From the NCBI GenBank assembly GCA_049997955.1, contig JAEBDY010000002.1:1-64000 (forward strand): DNA of 64,000 nucleotides, written 5' to 3'. Shown here piece by piece: positions 22,805-32,052 of the stretch. The stretch is from Umezawaea sp049997955. GTDB taxonomy: Bacteria > Actinomycetota > Actinomycetes > Mycobacteriales > Pseudonocardiaceae. Made by a program: the position numbers and the translations under genes. Positions within the stretch are counted from its first letter, which is position 1, and each line of letters opens with the position of its first letter. A model generated the notes under the pieces. It searched no databases. It saw only the letters and a list, made by a program, of their open reading frames with translations, and was not told the DNA's origin.

Positions 22805-24421
22805 TCACAACAACTTGCAGGACTTCCTCAGCTCGCCGCCGCGGATCAGTGCCACGACGGCGTGGATGTCGGCGTCCATCCGCCGGTCGACGTCGACGGG
22901 CGGCACGTGCTCGCGAACCAGGTCGAACGCGGGCCGGGTGCCAGGGCTGAGCAGCTCGGGCCCGCGCAGGTCGGCCGCCTGGCAGAGCGCGAGCAGGTGG
23001 ATCGCGGCGACCTGCTCGGTCAGTTCGAGCACCGTCCGGGCGTCGCGGGCCGCGATCGTGCCCATGCTGACCTTGTCCTGGTTGTGCGCCTCCGTCGACC
23101 GGGAGAACGCGCTCGCGGGCGTGGTCAGCTTCAGCGCCTCGGCGGTCAGCGAGGACGCGGCGATCTGCATCCCCTTGAACCCGTGGTGCAGACCGGCCCG
23201 CCAGTCGTCCTCGGCGAACGGCCGCACCAGGTTCGCGGGCAGGCCGTTGTTGAACTTCTCGTCCACGACGAGCGCGAGCTGCCGGTCGAGCAGGTCCGCC
23301 ACGTTGGCCACGGCCAGCTTGAGGCCGTCCATCGCCTGGCCGATGTGACCGCCGTAGAAGTTGCCGCCGGAGCGCACGGCGTTCTCGGCGCTGTCGAAGA
23401 GCGGGTTGTCGTTGGTCGAGTTGATCTCGATCGTGACCCATTTCTCGGCCCATTCGAGCACATCGCGCAGCACGCCCGTGACAGCGGGAGCGCAGCGCAG
23501 TGAATAGCGATCCTGAACGGCGTGGTCGAGGTGGTGGAATCCCGCTCCGGACGGCATCGGATCGGAGGTCAACACGTCTCCGTAAGTGCGCGAAAGTCCG
23601 GACCCGTCCAACAACCGGCGGATGTTGTCCGCACTCGACAGTTGACCGGGATGCGGTTTCTGCTCGTGGATGAACCGGTTGTAGTGGCCTTGGTTGCCGA
23701 GCAGCACCTGCGCGCCGAGCGCGGTGCACAGGTCGGCGACGGCGGCCATCTCCTTGGCCGCGTCGACCGCCAGCACAGCGAACGCGGACATGAACGAGGT
23801 GCCGTTGATGAGCGCCAGGCCCTCCTTGGCCTCCAGCACGAACGGTTCGAGGCCGCACGCCGCCAGCGCTTCCACGGCGGACAGGTCGCGGCCCAGGTAC
23901 CGGACGGTTCCCTCGCCGATGACGGCGCTGGCGACGTAGCAGAGGGGGACCAGGTCGCCGCTCGCGCCGACGGAGCCGCGTTCCGGGATGATCGGCAGGA
24001 CGTCGTGCTCCAGCAGGGCGAGCAGTCGCGCGACCAGCGCGGGACGGACGCCGGAATGTCCTCTGGCCAGGCAGTTCGCCCGGATCAGCAGGGTGGCGCG
24101 CACGACCTCGGGGCTGCTTTCCCGGCCGGTGCCGTTGAGGTGGTAGCGGACGAGGTTGCGTTGCAGCTCGGCGGTCTTGGCCGCGGAGATCTGCCTTGTG
24201 CTGCTGTCGCCGAAACCGGTCGTTACCCCGTAGAGGGGGAGGCCGAGGTCGATCAGCCGGAGCTTGAGGCCGTGGGAGTTCTCCATGCGCACGAGCGCTT
24301 CGGGATCGACGTCCACCGGGGGCCGCACCGGGCGCCGCACGACGTCCGCGACTTCGCGCGGTGTCAGGTCGTGGCCGTTGAGGAAAATGGACTTCCGCAC
24401 GTCGTCAAAGGTCGAGGTCAT
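22805..24421 (-). CDS. MIO-type aromatic amino acid ammonia-lyase or aminomutase
   Basis: A 538-residue HAL/PAL/TAL-family enzyme. Ala153-Ser154-Gly155 in RGSVGASGDLVPL cyclises to the MIO cofactor, Tyr64 in YGVTTGFGD is the catalytic base, and GNQGHYNRF, NSTNDNPLF, GGNFYGGHIGQAMD and EAHNQDKVSMGT are the remaining active-site blocks. The selectivity pair aligned with His-Leu of tyrosine lyase, Phe-Leu of phenylalanine lyase and Ser-His of histidine lyase is Tyr93-His94, so it is not clearly any of these. There is no hut cluster nearby. It could supply an aryl acid or beta-amino acid to specialised metabolism. A promoter must lie in the 380 bases upstream. Confidence 0.9.
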   Translation of the reverse strand: MTSTFDDVRKSIFLNGHDLTPREVADVVRRPVRPPVDVDPEALVRMENSHGLKLRLIDLGLPLYGVTTGFGDSSTRQISAAKTAELQRNLVRYHLNGTGRESSPEVVRATLLIRANCLARGHSGVRPALVARLLALLEHDVLPIIPERGSVGASGDLVPLCYVASAVIGEGTVRYLGRDLSAVEALAACGLEPFVLEAKEGLALINGTSFMSAFAVLAVDAAKEMAAVADLCTALGAQVLLGNQGHYNRFIHEQKPHPGQLSSADNIRRLLDGSGLSRTYGDVLTSDPMPSGAGFHHLDHAVQDRYSLRCAPAVTGVLRDVLEWAEKWVTIEINSTNDNPLFDSAENAVRSGGNFYGGHIGQAMDGLKLAVANVADLLDRQLALVVDEKFNNGLPANLVRPFAEDDWRAGLHHGFKGMQIAASSLTAEALKLTTPASAFSRSTEAHNQDKVSMGTIAARDARTVLELTEQVAAIHLLALCQAADLRGPELLSPGTRPAFDLVREHVPPVDVDRRMDADIHAVVALIRGGELRKSCKLL

Positions 24422-24804
24422 CGTGTCGCCTCTTTCCAGCCGCTATCCCCAACGAAGGTTCCCTTGTCGACGAAAAAAGGTAACCCTCACCTAGTTGCCT
24501 GATTTCTCCTTTCCACCTCGCCGGGAAACCAGGGCAATTACGCCCCTGTGCTTCCTCCAGCGGAGCAAGCGGTTTCAGTGTTGCTGCGGGGAGCGTGACA
24601 GCGGCCCGGATAACCTGTCAATACTTGATTCCAAGAGGGTAGGACAAGGAATATCGTGGTCACCTTCCGCATTTATGCCCGTCCTTGCACCGCGGAACCG
24701 GTGCACGCCCGGACCGGGCGGTCCGAGGGCCGTGACACGACAACCCGAATGGCCGATCGTGGGGTCGGACACCGGACAAACACCCGAACGTGGACACTTG
24801 AGCT
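24422..24804. other. Divergent promoter region between MIO enzyme and phosphoesterase
   Basis: About 380 bases of lower GC. Notable are an A-run (about 24473-24479), and TGACAG/CTGTCA arms with a 13-base spacer at 24596-24620. No coding frame with a ribosome site was seen. It must serve both divergent genes. Confidence 0.45.
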
Positions 24805-26013
24805 GTGATCTTCCTGCTGCTGATCGGCGTGCCGTGCGGGCTCGCCCACCTCTACCTGTGGAAGCGGCTGGTCCGCGACACCACCACGACCGCCCGCGGC
24901 AGGAAGCTGGGCGCGGCGGCGGTCATCGCCATGTTCCTGCTCCTGTTCGCGGGCCTGGCGGGCAGCAGGTACCTCAGCCCCGGACTCGCGGCGTTGCTGG
25001 CCTGGCCCGGATACCTGTGGCTGGCCATGACGCTCTACCTCACGCTGCTGCTGGCCGTGCTGGAGGTGCCGCGGGCGGTGCTCAACCGGAAGTGGCGGCG
25101 GGAGCAGGTGCCCGCGCCGGTGACCGTTCCCGCCGAGCCCGACGTCGCACCGGTCGAGGAACCCCCGGCCGGACCGGTCGACACCAGCAGGCGGCTGTTC
25201 ATCGCCCGCTCGCTGGCCGTGGCGGGCGGACTCGCCGCCACCGGCGTCGTCGGCTACGGCGCCACCCAGGCCCTCGGCGGGCCCGTGGTCAAGCGCGTGC
25301 CCGTCGCGCTGGGCAAGCTCTCCCCGGCGCTCTCGGGGTTCCGGATCGCCGTGGTCAGCGACATCCACCTCGGCCCGCTGCTCGGCCGGTCGCACACCGA
25401 GCGCATCGTGAACACCATCAACGGCCTGCAGCCGGACCTGGTGGCCATCGTCGGCGACCTCGTCGACGGCTCGGTCGAGGAGCTGGGCGAGGCCGCCGCC
25501 CCGCTGCGCGACCTCGTGAGCAGGCACGGCAGCTTCTTCGTCACCGGCAACCACGAGTACTTCTCCGGCGCGCAGCCGTGGCTGGCGGAGCTGAGCAGGC
25601 TCGGCGTGAACCCGCTGCGCAACGAGCGGCTCACCATCGCCCGCGACGGCGCCGCGTTCGACCTCGCGGGCGTCAACGACGTCACCGGCCGCTCCTACGG
25701 CGACGGCCCGGACATGGAGAGGGCCCTGGACGGCCGCGACGCGTCCACCCCGGTCGTGCTGCTCGCGCACCAGCCCGTGCAGGCCACCCGGGCCGCGGAG
25801 CTCGGCGTGGACCTCCAGCTGTCCGGGCACACCCACGGCGGCCAGATGTGGCCGTTCAACTACGCCGTCACCCTCCAGCAGCCGGTCGTCTCCGGCCTGG
25901 CGACGGTCGACGGGATGCCCGTCTACGTCAGCAACGGCGCGGGGTTCTGGGGGCCGCCGGTCCGCGTCGGAGCGCCGCCGGACGTGTCGCTGATCGAGCT
26001 CCGCAACGCCTGA
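24805..26013 (+). CDS. Membrane-anchored metallophosphoesterase (YkuE-like)
   Basis: A 402-residue protein from GTG 24805. It has membrane helices at about 1-15, 35-55 and 65-90, a Pro-rich linker (100-125), and a further hydrophobic stretch (131-150). The calcineurin-like phosphoesterase domain carries VVSDIHLGP, VGDLVDG, GNHEYFSG, LLAHQP and GHTHGGQM, the complete dinuclear metal set. YkuE-type relatives act at the membrane/cell wall; the substrate is unknown. Three-base codon phasing and GC bias are normal for the window. Confidence 0.9.
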   Translation: MIFLLLIGVPCGLAHLYLWKRLVRDTTTTARGRKLGAAAVIAMFLLLFAGLAGSRYLSPGLAALLAWPGYLWLAMTLYLTLLLAVLEVPRAVLNRKWRREQVPAPVTVPAEPDVAPVEEPPAGPVDTSRRLFIARSLAVAGGLAATGVVGYGATQALGGPVVKRVPVALGKLSPALSGFRIAVVSDIHLGPLLGRSHTERIVNTINGLQPDLVAIVGDLVDGSVEELGEAAAPLRDLVSRHGSFFVTGNHEYFSGAQPWLAELSRLGVNPLRNERLTIARDGAAFDLAGVNDVTGRSYGDGPDMERALDGRDASTPVVLLAHQPVQATRAAELGVDLQLSGHTHGGQMWPFNYAVTLQQPVVSGLATVDGMPVYVSNGAGFWGPPVRVGAPPDVSLIELRNA

Positions 26014-26112
26014 TCGATCACATTGACCGGATCGAGTACCCCGTTTTTCCCGAACACCACCTACAGTGGACGGCCGTGCCCGAACACGGTGTGATGGGAG
26101 ATCCCTGGCGGA

Positions 26113-27318
26113 ATGACTAAGAGCGTTGCCACACCGGCGGTAGCCCCGCCGACGCCGTTGCCCGCTGGAACCGGGCGCGAGGAGGCACAAGCTCGCATCC
26201 GCCGTTTTCTGGATCATGAGCAACCGGCCACACCCTGCCTGGTCATCGACCTGGAGACCGTGCGGGAGCGCTACACCGCGATCTCGTCCGCCCTGCCGGG
26301 CGTCGGTGTCTTCTACGCCGTGAAGGCGAACCCGGAGCCCCAGGTCGTCGGCCTGCTGGCCGCCGAGGGCAGCTCGTTCGACGTGGCGAGCCCGGCGGAG
26401 ATCGACCTGTGCCTCGCGCAGGGCGCGCCCGCCGAGCGGATCTCCTACAGCAACCCGATCAAGAAGGCCGCGGACGTCGCGTACGCCTTCAGCCGGGGCG
26501 TGCGGCTGTTCGTGTCCGACAGCGACCAGGACGTGCGGGCGATCGCCGAGCACGCGCCCGGTTCGGCCGTGCTGCTGCGGATCTTCGTCGAGGCGAACAG
26601 GTCGACCTACCCGTTCGGTAAGAAGTTCGGCTGCGACCCGGAAATGGCCACGGACCTGCTGCGACTCGCGTCCCGGCTGGGGCTGCGCGCGCTGGGCGTG
26701 GCGTTCCACGCGGGGTCCCAGCAGCTCGACCCGCACGGCTGGGACGGCGCCATCGCCGACGCGGGCGCGATCACGGCGAAGCTGCGGGCCGAGGGCCTGG
26801 AGCTGTCCACGGTCAACCTCGGCGGCGGCCTGCCGTCGGCGTACCTGGAGGAGCCGCCGCCGCTGGCGGACTTCGCCGAGGCCATCACCGCGTCGATCGC
26901 CAGGCACTTCGGCGAGCACCTGCCGAACGTGATGATCGAACCCGGCCGCGCGGTCGTCGCCGAGTCCGGCGTGATCCGCTCGGAGGTCGTTCTGGTGTCG
27001 CGGAAGTCGTACTCCGACGAACGGCGATGGGTCTACCTCGACATCGGCCGCTACGGTGGTCTGGCGGAGACCGAGGGCGAGGCCATCGCGTACCCGCTGC
27101 GCACCGGCAAGGACGACGGGCAACGCGGCCCGGTCGTGCTGGCCGGTCCCACCTGCGACGCCGACGACGTGCTCTACCAGCGCGTCCGCTACGACCTGCC
27201 GCTCGACCTGCGGGCCGGTGACCACGTCGACCTGCTCGGCGCGGGCGCGTACACGTCGAGCTACTCCTCGGTGGCCTTCAACGGTTTCGGCCCGTTGGCC
27301 ACCTACTGCGTGCGGTGA
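26113..27318 (+). CDS. Ornithine/lysine-type PLP decarboxylase (fold III)
   Basis: A 401-residue alanine-racemase-fold decarboxylase. FYAVKANP holds the PLP lysine, ISYSNPIKKAADV, FHAGSQQ, NLGGGLP and IEPGRA bind the cofactor phosphate, and CDADDVLY contains the active-site Cys-Asp from the partner subunit. With SpeH and SpeE directly downstream, ornithine decarboxylation to putrescine is the natural role; lysine cannot be excluded. The ATG is preceded by GGGAG at a rather long 12 bases. It is the first gene of a three-gene polyamine operon. Confidence 0.9.
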   Translation: MTKSVATPAVAPPTPLPAGTGREEAQARIRRFLDHEQPATPCLVIDLETVRERYTAISSALPGVGVFYAVKANPEPQVVGLLAAEGSSFDVASPAEIDLCLAQGAPAERISYSNPIKKAADVAYAFSRGVRLFVSDSDQDVRAIAEHAPGSAVLLRIFVEANRSTYPFGKKFGCDPEMATDLLRLASRLGLRALGVAFHAGSQQLDPHGWDGAIADAGAITAKLRAEGLELSTVNLGGGLPSAYLEEPPPLADFAEAITASIARHFGEHLPNVMIEPGRAVVAESGVIRSEVVLVSRKSYSDERRWVYLDIGRYGGLAETEGEAIAYPLRTGKDDGQRGPVVLAGPTCDADDVLYQRVRYDLPLDLRAGDHVDLLGAGAYTSSYSSVAFNGFGPLATYCVR

Positions 27319-27371
27319 GCGCACCCCGGATGTCCACAGTTCGGTCCCATTGAAGATGTTTGGAGTGATTG

Positions 27372-27782
27372 ATGTCCGAAGTTCCGTGCGAGACGGAGCC
27401 GGTCGGCTTGTTCGCAGGACAGCACGTGCTCGCCGAGTTGGAGGGCGTGAGCCCCGAGATCCTCGATGACGAGAAGTTCCTGCGACATGCGCTCGGTGAG
27501 GCTCTCACCCAGGCGAATGCCACGGTGCTGGAGGTGATCTCCAAGCAGTTCGATCCGCAGGGGGTCACCGTGCTGGCCCTGCTTTCGGAGTCGCACGCGT
27601 CCATCCACACCTACCCGGAGGTCGGATCGGTGTTCGTGGACGTGTTCACCTGCGGTACGAAGGCGAAACCCGCGCTTGCGGTGCAGTTGCTCGCCGAGGC
27701 GCTGGGCGCCGCGTCGACACGGACGGACATGATCAGCCGGGGCAACCGCGTCCCGGCTCTCGTTGGTGAGGAAAAGGCGTGA
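27372..27782 (+). CDS. speH: S-adenosylmethionine decarboxylase proenzyme
   Basis: A 136-residue prokaryotic AdoMetDC. Self-cleavage before Ser74 in LLSESHASIHTYPE makes the pyruvoyl group; His79 and Cys94 (VDVFTCG) are the processing and proton-donor residues. Start ATG 27372 has GGAG six bases upstream; an in-frame TTG three bases earlier is not needed. It supplies decarboxylated AdoMet to the adjacent spermidine synthase. Its stop overlaps the speE GTG (GTGA). Confidence 0.94.
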   Translation: MSEVPCETEPVGLFAGQHVLAELEGVSPEILDDEKFLRHALGEALTQANATVLEVISKQFDPQGVTVLALLSESHASIHTYPEVGSVFVDVFTCGTKAKPALAVQLLAEALGAASTRTDMISRGNRVPALVGEEKA

Positions 27783-28654
27783 CCACGATCGACAGCTCCA
27801 TCCGCGAACCGCTGGGTGACGGCCTCACCCGCGTCTGGAACGTCGAGGACGTCGTGGTCGACGTGCAGACCGAGTTCCAGCACCTGGTGATCGCCGACAC
27901 GGCGCAGGGCCGGTCCCTGTTCTGCGACGACGACCGCCAGAGCACGGACTTCAGCCAGCTGACCTACCACGAGGCGCTGATGGTCCCGGCGCTGCTGCTC
28001 GCGGACCGGGTCGACCGCGTGCTGGTCATCGGCTCCAGCGAGGGCGTCGTGTGCCAGATGGCCGTCGCGGCGGGCGCGACCGCCGTCGACCACATCGACA
28101 TCGACTCCCAGGCCGTGAAGCTGTGCGCCGAGCACCTGCCGTACGGCTACTCGCAGGCAGAGCTGGCCGAGGCCGAAGCGGGCAACGGCCCCGTTCGGGT
28201 GAAGTACATCGACGGGTGGGAGTACATCCGCAGCGCCGCCGAAGCGGACGGCGGGGCGAGGTACGACATCGTCCTGGTCGACCTCCCCGACGAGCGCGAG
28301 GAGGAGGCGCAGCACAACCGCCTGTACGGCGAGGAGTTCCTGCGCATGTGCAAGGCGCTCCTCACGCCCGGCGGCGTCGTCGTGACGCAGGCGGGTTGCC
28401 AGACCATGTGGCGCAACACCACGCTGATCCGCTCGTTCCAGCGGTTCAACGAGGTGTTCGACACGACCGTCTACTACGGCTCGGACGAGCACGAGTGGGC
28501 GTACCTGTTCGGCCGCGCGGACGTGGTCGAGGACCCGACCGCGCTCATGACCGAGCGGCTGAAGACCTCGGGCTACCAGCCGGAGACGATCGACGACCTG
28601 GCGCTGCTGTCCGGCTCCATCCCGCCGTACACCGTGCGCCAGTCCCTGGCGTAG
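27779..28654 (+). CDS. speE: Spermidine synthase (divergent)
   Basis: A 291-residue aminopropyltransferase. QSTDFSQLTYHEALMVPALL holds the Gln and Tyr-His-Glu substrate motifs, VLVIGSSEG replaces the usual GGGDGG SAM loop, HIDIDSQAVKL is the ribose-binding acidic site, and VDLPDE is the catalytic Asp region. GTG start overlaps the speH stop by four bases. The altered glycine loop marks a divergent clade, so the exact product (spermidine or another polyamine) is not certain. A bidirectional terminator follows. Confidence 0.88.
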   Translation: MTTIDSSIREPLGDGLTRVWNVEDVVVDVQTEFQHLVIADTAQGRSLFCDDDRQSTDFSQLTYHEALMVPALLLADRVDRVLVIGSSEGVVCQMAVAAGATAVDHIDIDSQAVKLCAEHLPYGYSQAELAEAEAGNGPVRVKYIDGWEYIRSAAEADGGARYDIVLVDLPDEREEEAQHNRLYGEEFLRMCKALLTPGGVVVTQAGCQTMWRNTTLIRSFQRFNEVFDTTVYYGSDEHEWAYLFGRADVVEDPTALMTERLKTSGYQPETIDDLALLSGSIPPYTVRQSLA

Positions 28655-28663
28655 AACCGTTGG

Positions 28664-28689
28664 GGGGAGCCGGTTCCCCGGCTCCCCCT
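28664..28689. terminator. Bidirectional terminator between speE and DPP-IV gene
   Basis: A perfect 11-bp G/C stem (28664-28674 with 28679-28689) and four-base loop, nine bases after the speE stop and four bases beyond the convergent peptidase stop. Confidence 0.8.
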
Positions 28690-28693
28690 CGGC

Positions 28694-30763
28694 TCACGCC
28701 AGCGACTGCTTCAGGAATTCCACCTGCAGCAGCAACAGGTTCTCGGCGACCTGCTCCTGCGGGGTCATGTGCGTGACTCCGCTGAGCGGCAGCACGGTGT
28801 GCGGCCTGCCCGCCGCGACCAGCGCGGACGAGAGCCGCAACGTGTGCGCCGCCACCACGTTGTCGTCCGCCAGCCCGTGGATGATCATCAGCGGCCGTTC
28901 CAGCTTCGCCGCGTCGGCGATCAGCGAGTTCGCCTCGTACACCTCGGGCCGCTCCTGCGGCAGGCCGAGGTAGCGCTCGGTGTAGTGCGTGTCGTAGAGC
29001 GCCCAGTCGGTCACCGGAGCGCCCGCGACGGCCGCGTGGAACACGTCCGGCCTGCGCAGCACGGCCAGCGCCGACAGGTAGCCGCCGTAGGACCAGCCCC
29101 GGATCGCCACGCGCGACAGGTCGAGGTCCTCGTGCTCGGCCGCCACGGCGTGCAGCGCGTCGACCTGGTCCTCCAGCGTCGAGCCCGCGAAGTCGAACGC
29201 GATCTCCCGCTCCCACACCGGTCCACGACCGGGCGTGCCGCGGCCGTCGGCGACGAGCACCGCGAAACCCTGGTCCGCCAACCACTGCGAGGCGAGGTAG
29301 GCGTTGCGCGCCGACACCACGCGCTGCGCGTGCGGCCCGCCGTACGGGTCGAGCAGCACCGGCAGCTTCGCCGAGCCGGGCACGTGGCCGGTCGGGAACA
29401 GCAGCGCCACGCGCAGGTCCCGCTCCCCCGCGGTCAGCAGCCGGACCTCCGGCGTCAGCACCGGGGTCTCGGCGAACGACGCGATCTCCTGCCCCGTCGA
29501 CACGGTGACCTTCGAGCCGAACCAGTCGAGCGAGGCCGACGCGAGCAGCAGGACGTCACCGCCGCGCACGGCGGAGTGCACGCCGTCCACAGTGGACAGC
29601 CGCTCGACGGAACCAGCCGTGACCCGGTAGACGTGCGTCTGCGTCGGGTCGTCCTCGGACGCGGTCAGCAGCACGTCGTCGGCCGTCACCTGGAGCACCG
29701 CGCGCACCTGGAAGCCGTCCGGCGTCCACTCGTCGTCGCCGACCACGAGCCGGTTCGCGCCGTCGCGCACGGCGATCCGGACGAGCCTGCCGTCCGGCGT
29801 CCACACCGGCACGCCCGGCATGATCTCCACCCAGCGCGGGTCGGTGTCGGTGTGCACGACCTCGGTGGCGCCGGTCGCGGTGTCCACGGCCAGCACCAGC
29901 GCGGTCCGCTGGTCCCTGGTCTGCACCAGCAGCAGGGGCGCGCCGCCGCCCGACCAGTGCGCCGACGCCAGGTACGGGTAGGTGTCGCGGTCCCACTCGA
30001 CCGCGACGGACGTGCCGTCGAAGCCCAGCACGGACAGGCTCACCAGCGCGTTCGACGTGCCCGCCGCCGGGTAGGCGATCTCGGTCGCGGGCGTCGCCGG
30101 GTTGGCCGGGTCGGCGATGTGCCAGCGCGGCACGGGCGTGTTGTCCACCCGCGCGGCCAGCACGGCCGTGCCGTCCGGCGCGAACCAGTAGCCGCGGAAC
30201 CGGCTCATCTCCTCGGCCGCGATGAACTCCGCCAGCCCCCAGGTGACCTCGGGGTCGTCGTCGTGGCCCAGCGCGGTGTCCACCCCGCTCGCCAGGTCCA
30301 CGACGTGCAGCGTCCCGTCCGCCACGTAGGCGACGCGCGCGCCGGTCGGGTCCAGCCCCGGATCGATCACCGAGCCCGCCGCGGGCAGCTCGCGCACCTC
30401 GTGCGACACCAGGTCGGCCAGGAACAGCCTGCCGGACAGGGCGAACACGGCTTGGCGCGCGGCGGAGTCGACCGCGTAGCCGACGATGCCCGCGCCCGAC
30501 TCCCGGCTGCGCTCGCGCCGCGCGCGCTCCTGCGGCGAGAGGTCCTCGGGGTCGGTCAGCAGCACCGCCGGGTCGGCGACGAGCGTCTCGACGCCGGTGG
30601 CGGTGTCCAGGGACCACAGCCCGTTCGCGCGGCTCGTGGCCGTCGCGACGCGCAGGAACAGCACGTGTGAACCGCCGGGTGCGACGGAGAAGGTCCTCGG
30701 TGCGCCGAGGGAGAACCGCTGGGTGCGCGCGTGTTGGCGCGGGAAGGAGTTTTCGTTGCCCAC
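28694..30763 (-). CDS. Dipeptidyl-peptidase IV-like prolyl oligopeptidase (S9B)
   Basis: A 689-residue cytosolic S9 peptidase. A beta-propeller (about 1-430) precedes the alpha/beta-hydrolase domain. GWSYGGYLS holds the nucleophilic Ser, GLADDNVV the Asp and SGVTHM the His. The double Glu of AAEEMSRFRGYWF anchors the substrate N-terminus and is the DPP-IV signature, so it should remove X-Pro or X-Ala dipeptides. Start GTG 30763 has AGGGTGG about five bases upstream. No signal peptide, so it acts on intracellular peptides. Confidence 0.92.
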   Translation of the reverse strand: MGNENSFPRQHARTQRFSLGAPRTFSVAPGGSHVLFLRVATATSRANGLWSLDTATGVETLVADPAVLLTDPEDLSPQERARRERSRESGAGIVGYAVDSAARQAVFALSGRLFLADLVSHEVRELPAAGSVIDPGLDPTGARVAYVADGTLHVVDLASGVDTALGHDDDPEVTWGLAEFIAAEEMSRFRGYWFAPDGTAVLAARVDNTPVPRWHIADPANPATPATEIAYPAAGTSNALVSLSVLGFDGTSVAVEWDRDTYPYLASAHWSGGGAPLLLVQTRDQRTALVLAVDTATGATEVVHTDTDPRWVEIMPGVPVWTPDGRLVRIAVRDGANRLVVGDDEWTPDGFQVRAVLQVTADDVLLTASEDDPTQTHVYRVTAGSVERLSTVDGVHSAVRGGDVLLLASASLDWFGSKVTVSTGQEIASFAETPVLTPEVRLLTAGERDLRVALLFPTGHVPGSAKLPVLLDPYGGPHAQRVVSARNAYLASQWLADQGFAVLVADGRGTPGRGPVWEREIAFDFAGSTLEDQVDALHAVAAEHEDLDLSRVAIRGWSYGGYLSALAVLRRPDVFHAAVAGAPVTDWALYDTHYTERYLGLPQERPEVYEANSLIADAAKLERPLMIIHGLADDNVVAAHTLRLSSALVAAGRPHTVLPLSGVTHMTPQEQVAENLLLLQVEFLKQSLA

Positions 30764-30812
30764 CCGGCCACCCTAGTGCCGCGATCCGCGCTGGTCCCGG
30801 CGTGCCGACAGG

Positions 30813-31235
30813 TCACAGGGTGAACCCGATCTCCGCCCCGCCTCCGGGTCGTGAGCGGGCGAACACGGTGCCGCCGTGCGTGGTCGCGACCTCGTGGACG
30901 ATCGCCAGCCCCAGTCCCGAACCGGGCAGCGAGCGGGCGGCCGTGGCGCGGTGGAACCGGTCGAAGATCCGCGCGGTGTCCTCGGGCGCGACACCGGGCC
31001 CGCGGTCGAGGACGCGGAAGCCGGTCGGGCGCAGCACGCGGCACACGTCCAGGCCGTCGACGCCCGGCATCATCACGTCGACCACCGCCGCGGCCACGCC
31101 GGAGCGGCGCACCTCGTTCAGCGCCTGGACGCCGTTGGGCACCGGGATGACCCGGTACCCCTCCAGTTTCATCGCCCGCACCAGGGATTCGCGGATCGCC
31201 CGATCATCGTCGGCCAGAAGCACCGTGCTCGTCAC
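30813..31235 (-). pseudogene. Chimeric remnant: response-regulator receiver fused to histidine-kinase ATPase tail
   Basis: A 140-residue open frame made of two unrelated halves. Residues 1-71 are a receiver N-terminus (LLADDDRAIRES, phospho-acceptor Asp53 in VVDVMMPGVDGLDVCRVL). Residues 72-140 are the end of a histidine-kinase ATPase (RVLDRGPGVAPED G1 box, FDRFHR F box, GSGLGLAIVHEV G2 box, terminal GGAEIGFTL). The receiver's distal half, its DNA-binding domain, and the kinase's sensor, His box and N box are missing. A single in-frame deletion of about 1.5-2 kb across an MprA-MprB-type operon explains this. There is no ribosome site before GTG 31235. It is probably non-functional. Confidence 0.85.
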
Positions 31236-31275
31236 ACGCGGAGTCTGGCCCCTCCCGGTGAGAGCCCGGCAAGAA

Positions 31276-32052
31276 CTACACCGGCTTCTTCGGCGGCCAC
31301 GGCACGAAACCGCTGGTCCGCTTCACGTAGTCGACGTAACCGGGCCTGCGGCTCGCCATGTCCTTCTCCAGCAGGGGTTTGCCGGTCCCCTTGGCCAGGG
31401 TGAACGTCATCAGGATCGGCGCGACCACGGTGAGCAGGCCGATCCAGTGGTGGGTGGCGAACAGGAACAGGCCCCACCACACGCAGGCGTCGCCGAAGTA
31501 GTTCGGGTGCCGGGTGTAGCGCCACAGCCCGCGGTCCATCACCCGGCCCTTGTTCGCCGGGTCGTCGCGGAACTTCGCCAGCTGGCGGTCTCCGATCGAC
31601 TCGAACGCGAACCCGACCGCCCAGACCAGCACGGCCAGGTAGTCGAGCAGGCCGAGCGCGGCGGTCTCGTAGGACGCCGCCTGCACCGGCAGCGACACCA
31701 GGACCATGACCACGGCCTGCGTGAGGTAGATCCGGTACATGCCGGAAACGCCGCGCCGTTCCAGGATGGCGACGTAGCGCGGGTCCTCGTCCTTGCCGCG
31801 GTTGCGCGAGTGGATGTGCCGGCCGAGGCGCACGCCCCACAGCACCGTCAGCAGCGCCACCAGCAGGCCGCGCGGCGTCGGGCCTGCGATCAGCAGCGTC
31901 ACCACCGAGATGATGGCGAAGCCGACTCCCCAGAACACGTCGATCACGTCGTACCGGCCGCGCGACTTCGCCGCGGTGAAGAGCGCCGACACCAGCACCA
32001 GCACGAAGACCGCGGTCAACAGGACGTTCAGGCCGAAGGCACCGGCGTTCAC
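31276..32052 (-). CDS. DUF1295 membrane protein (steroid 5-alpha-reductase/ICMT-like)
   Basis: A 258-residue integral membrane protein with six or seven helices. The C-terminal block YTRHPNYFGDACVWWGLF and RRPGYVDYVKRTSGFVPWPP is the DUF1295 hallmark shared with steroid reductases and isoprenylcysteine methyltransferases. GTG 32052 overlaps the stop of the CFA-like gene (GTGA), so the two work together, probably in modifying membrane fatty acids. A reductase completing a methylated or cyclopropane acyl chain is inferred from this coupling. Confidence 0.88.
   Translation of the reverse strand: MNAGAFGLNVLLTAVFVLVLVSALFTAAKSRGRYDVIDVFWGVGFAIISVVTLLIAGPTPRGLLVALLTVLWGVRLGRHIHSRNRGKDEDPRYVAILERRGVSGMYRIYLTQAVVMVLVSLPVQAASYETAALGLLDYLAVLVWAVGFAFESIGDRQLAKFRDDPANKGRVMDRGLWRYTRHPNYFGDACVWWGLFLFATHHWIGLLTVVAPILMTFTLAKGTGKPLLEKDMASRRPGYVDYVKRTSGFVPWPPKKPV

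Noticed and set aside
24673..27324. 883-codon minus-strand frame over the phosphoesterase and decarboxylase genes
   Set aside because: Shadow of two well supported plus-strand genes; no motifs.
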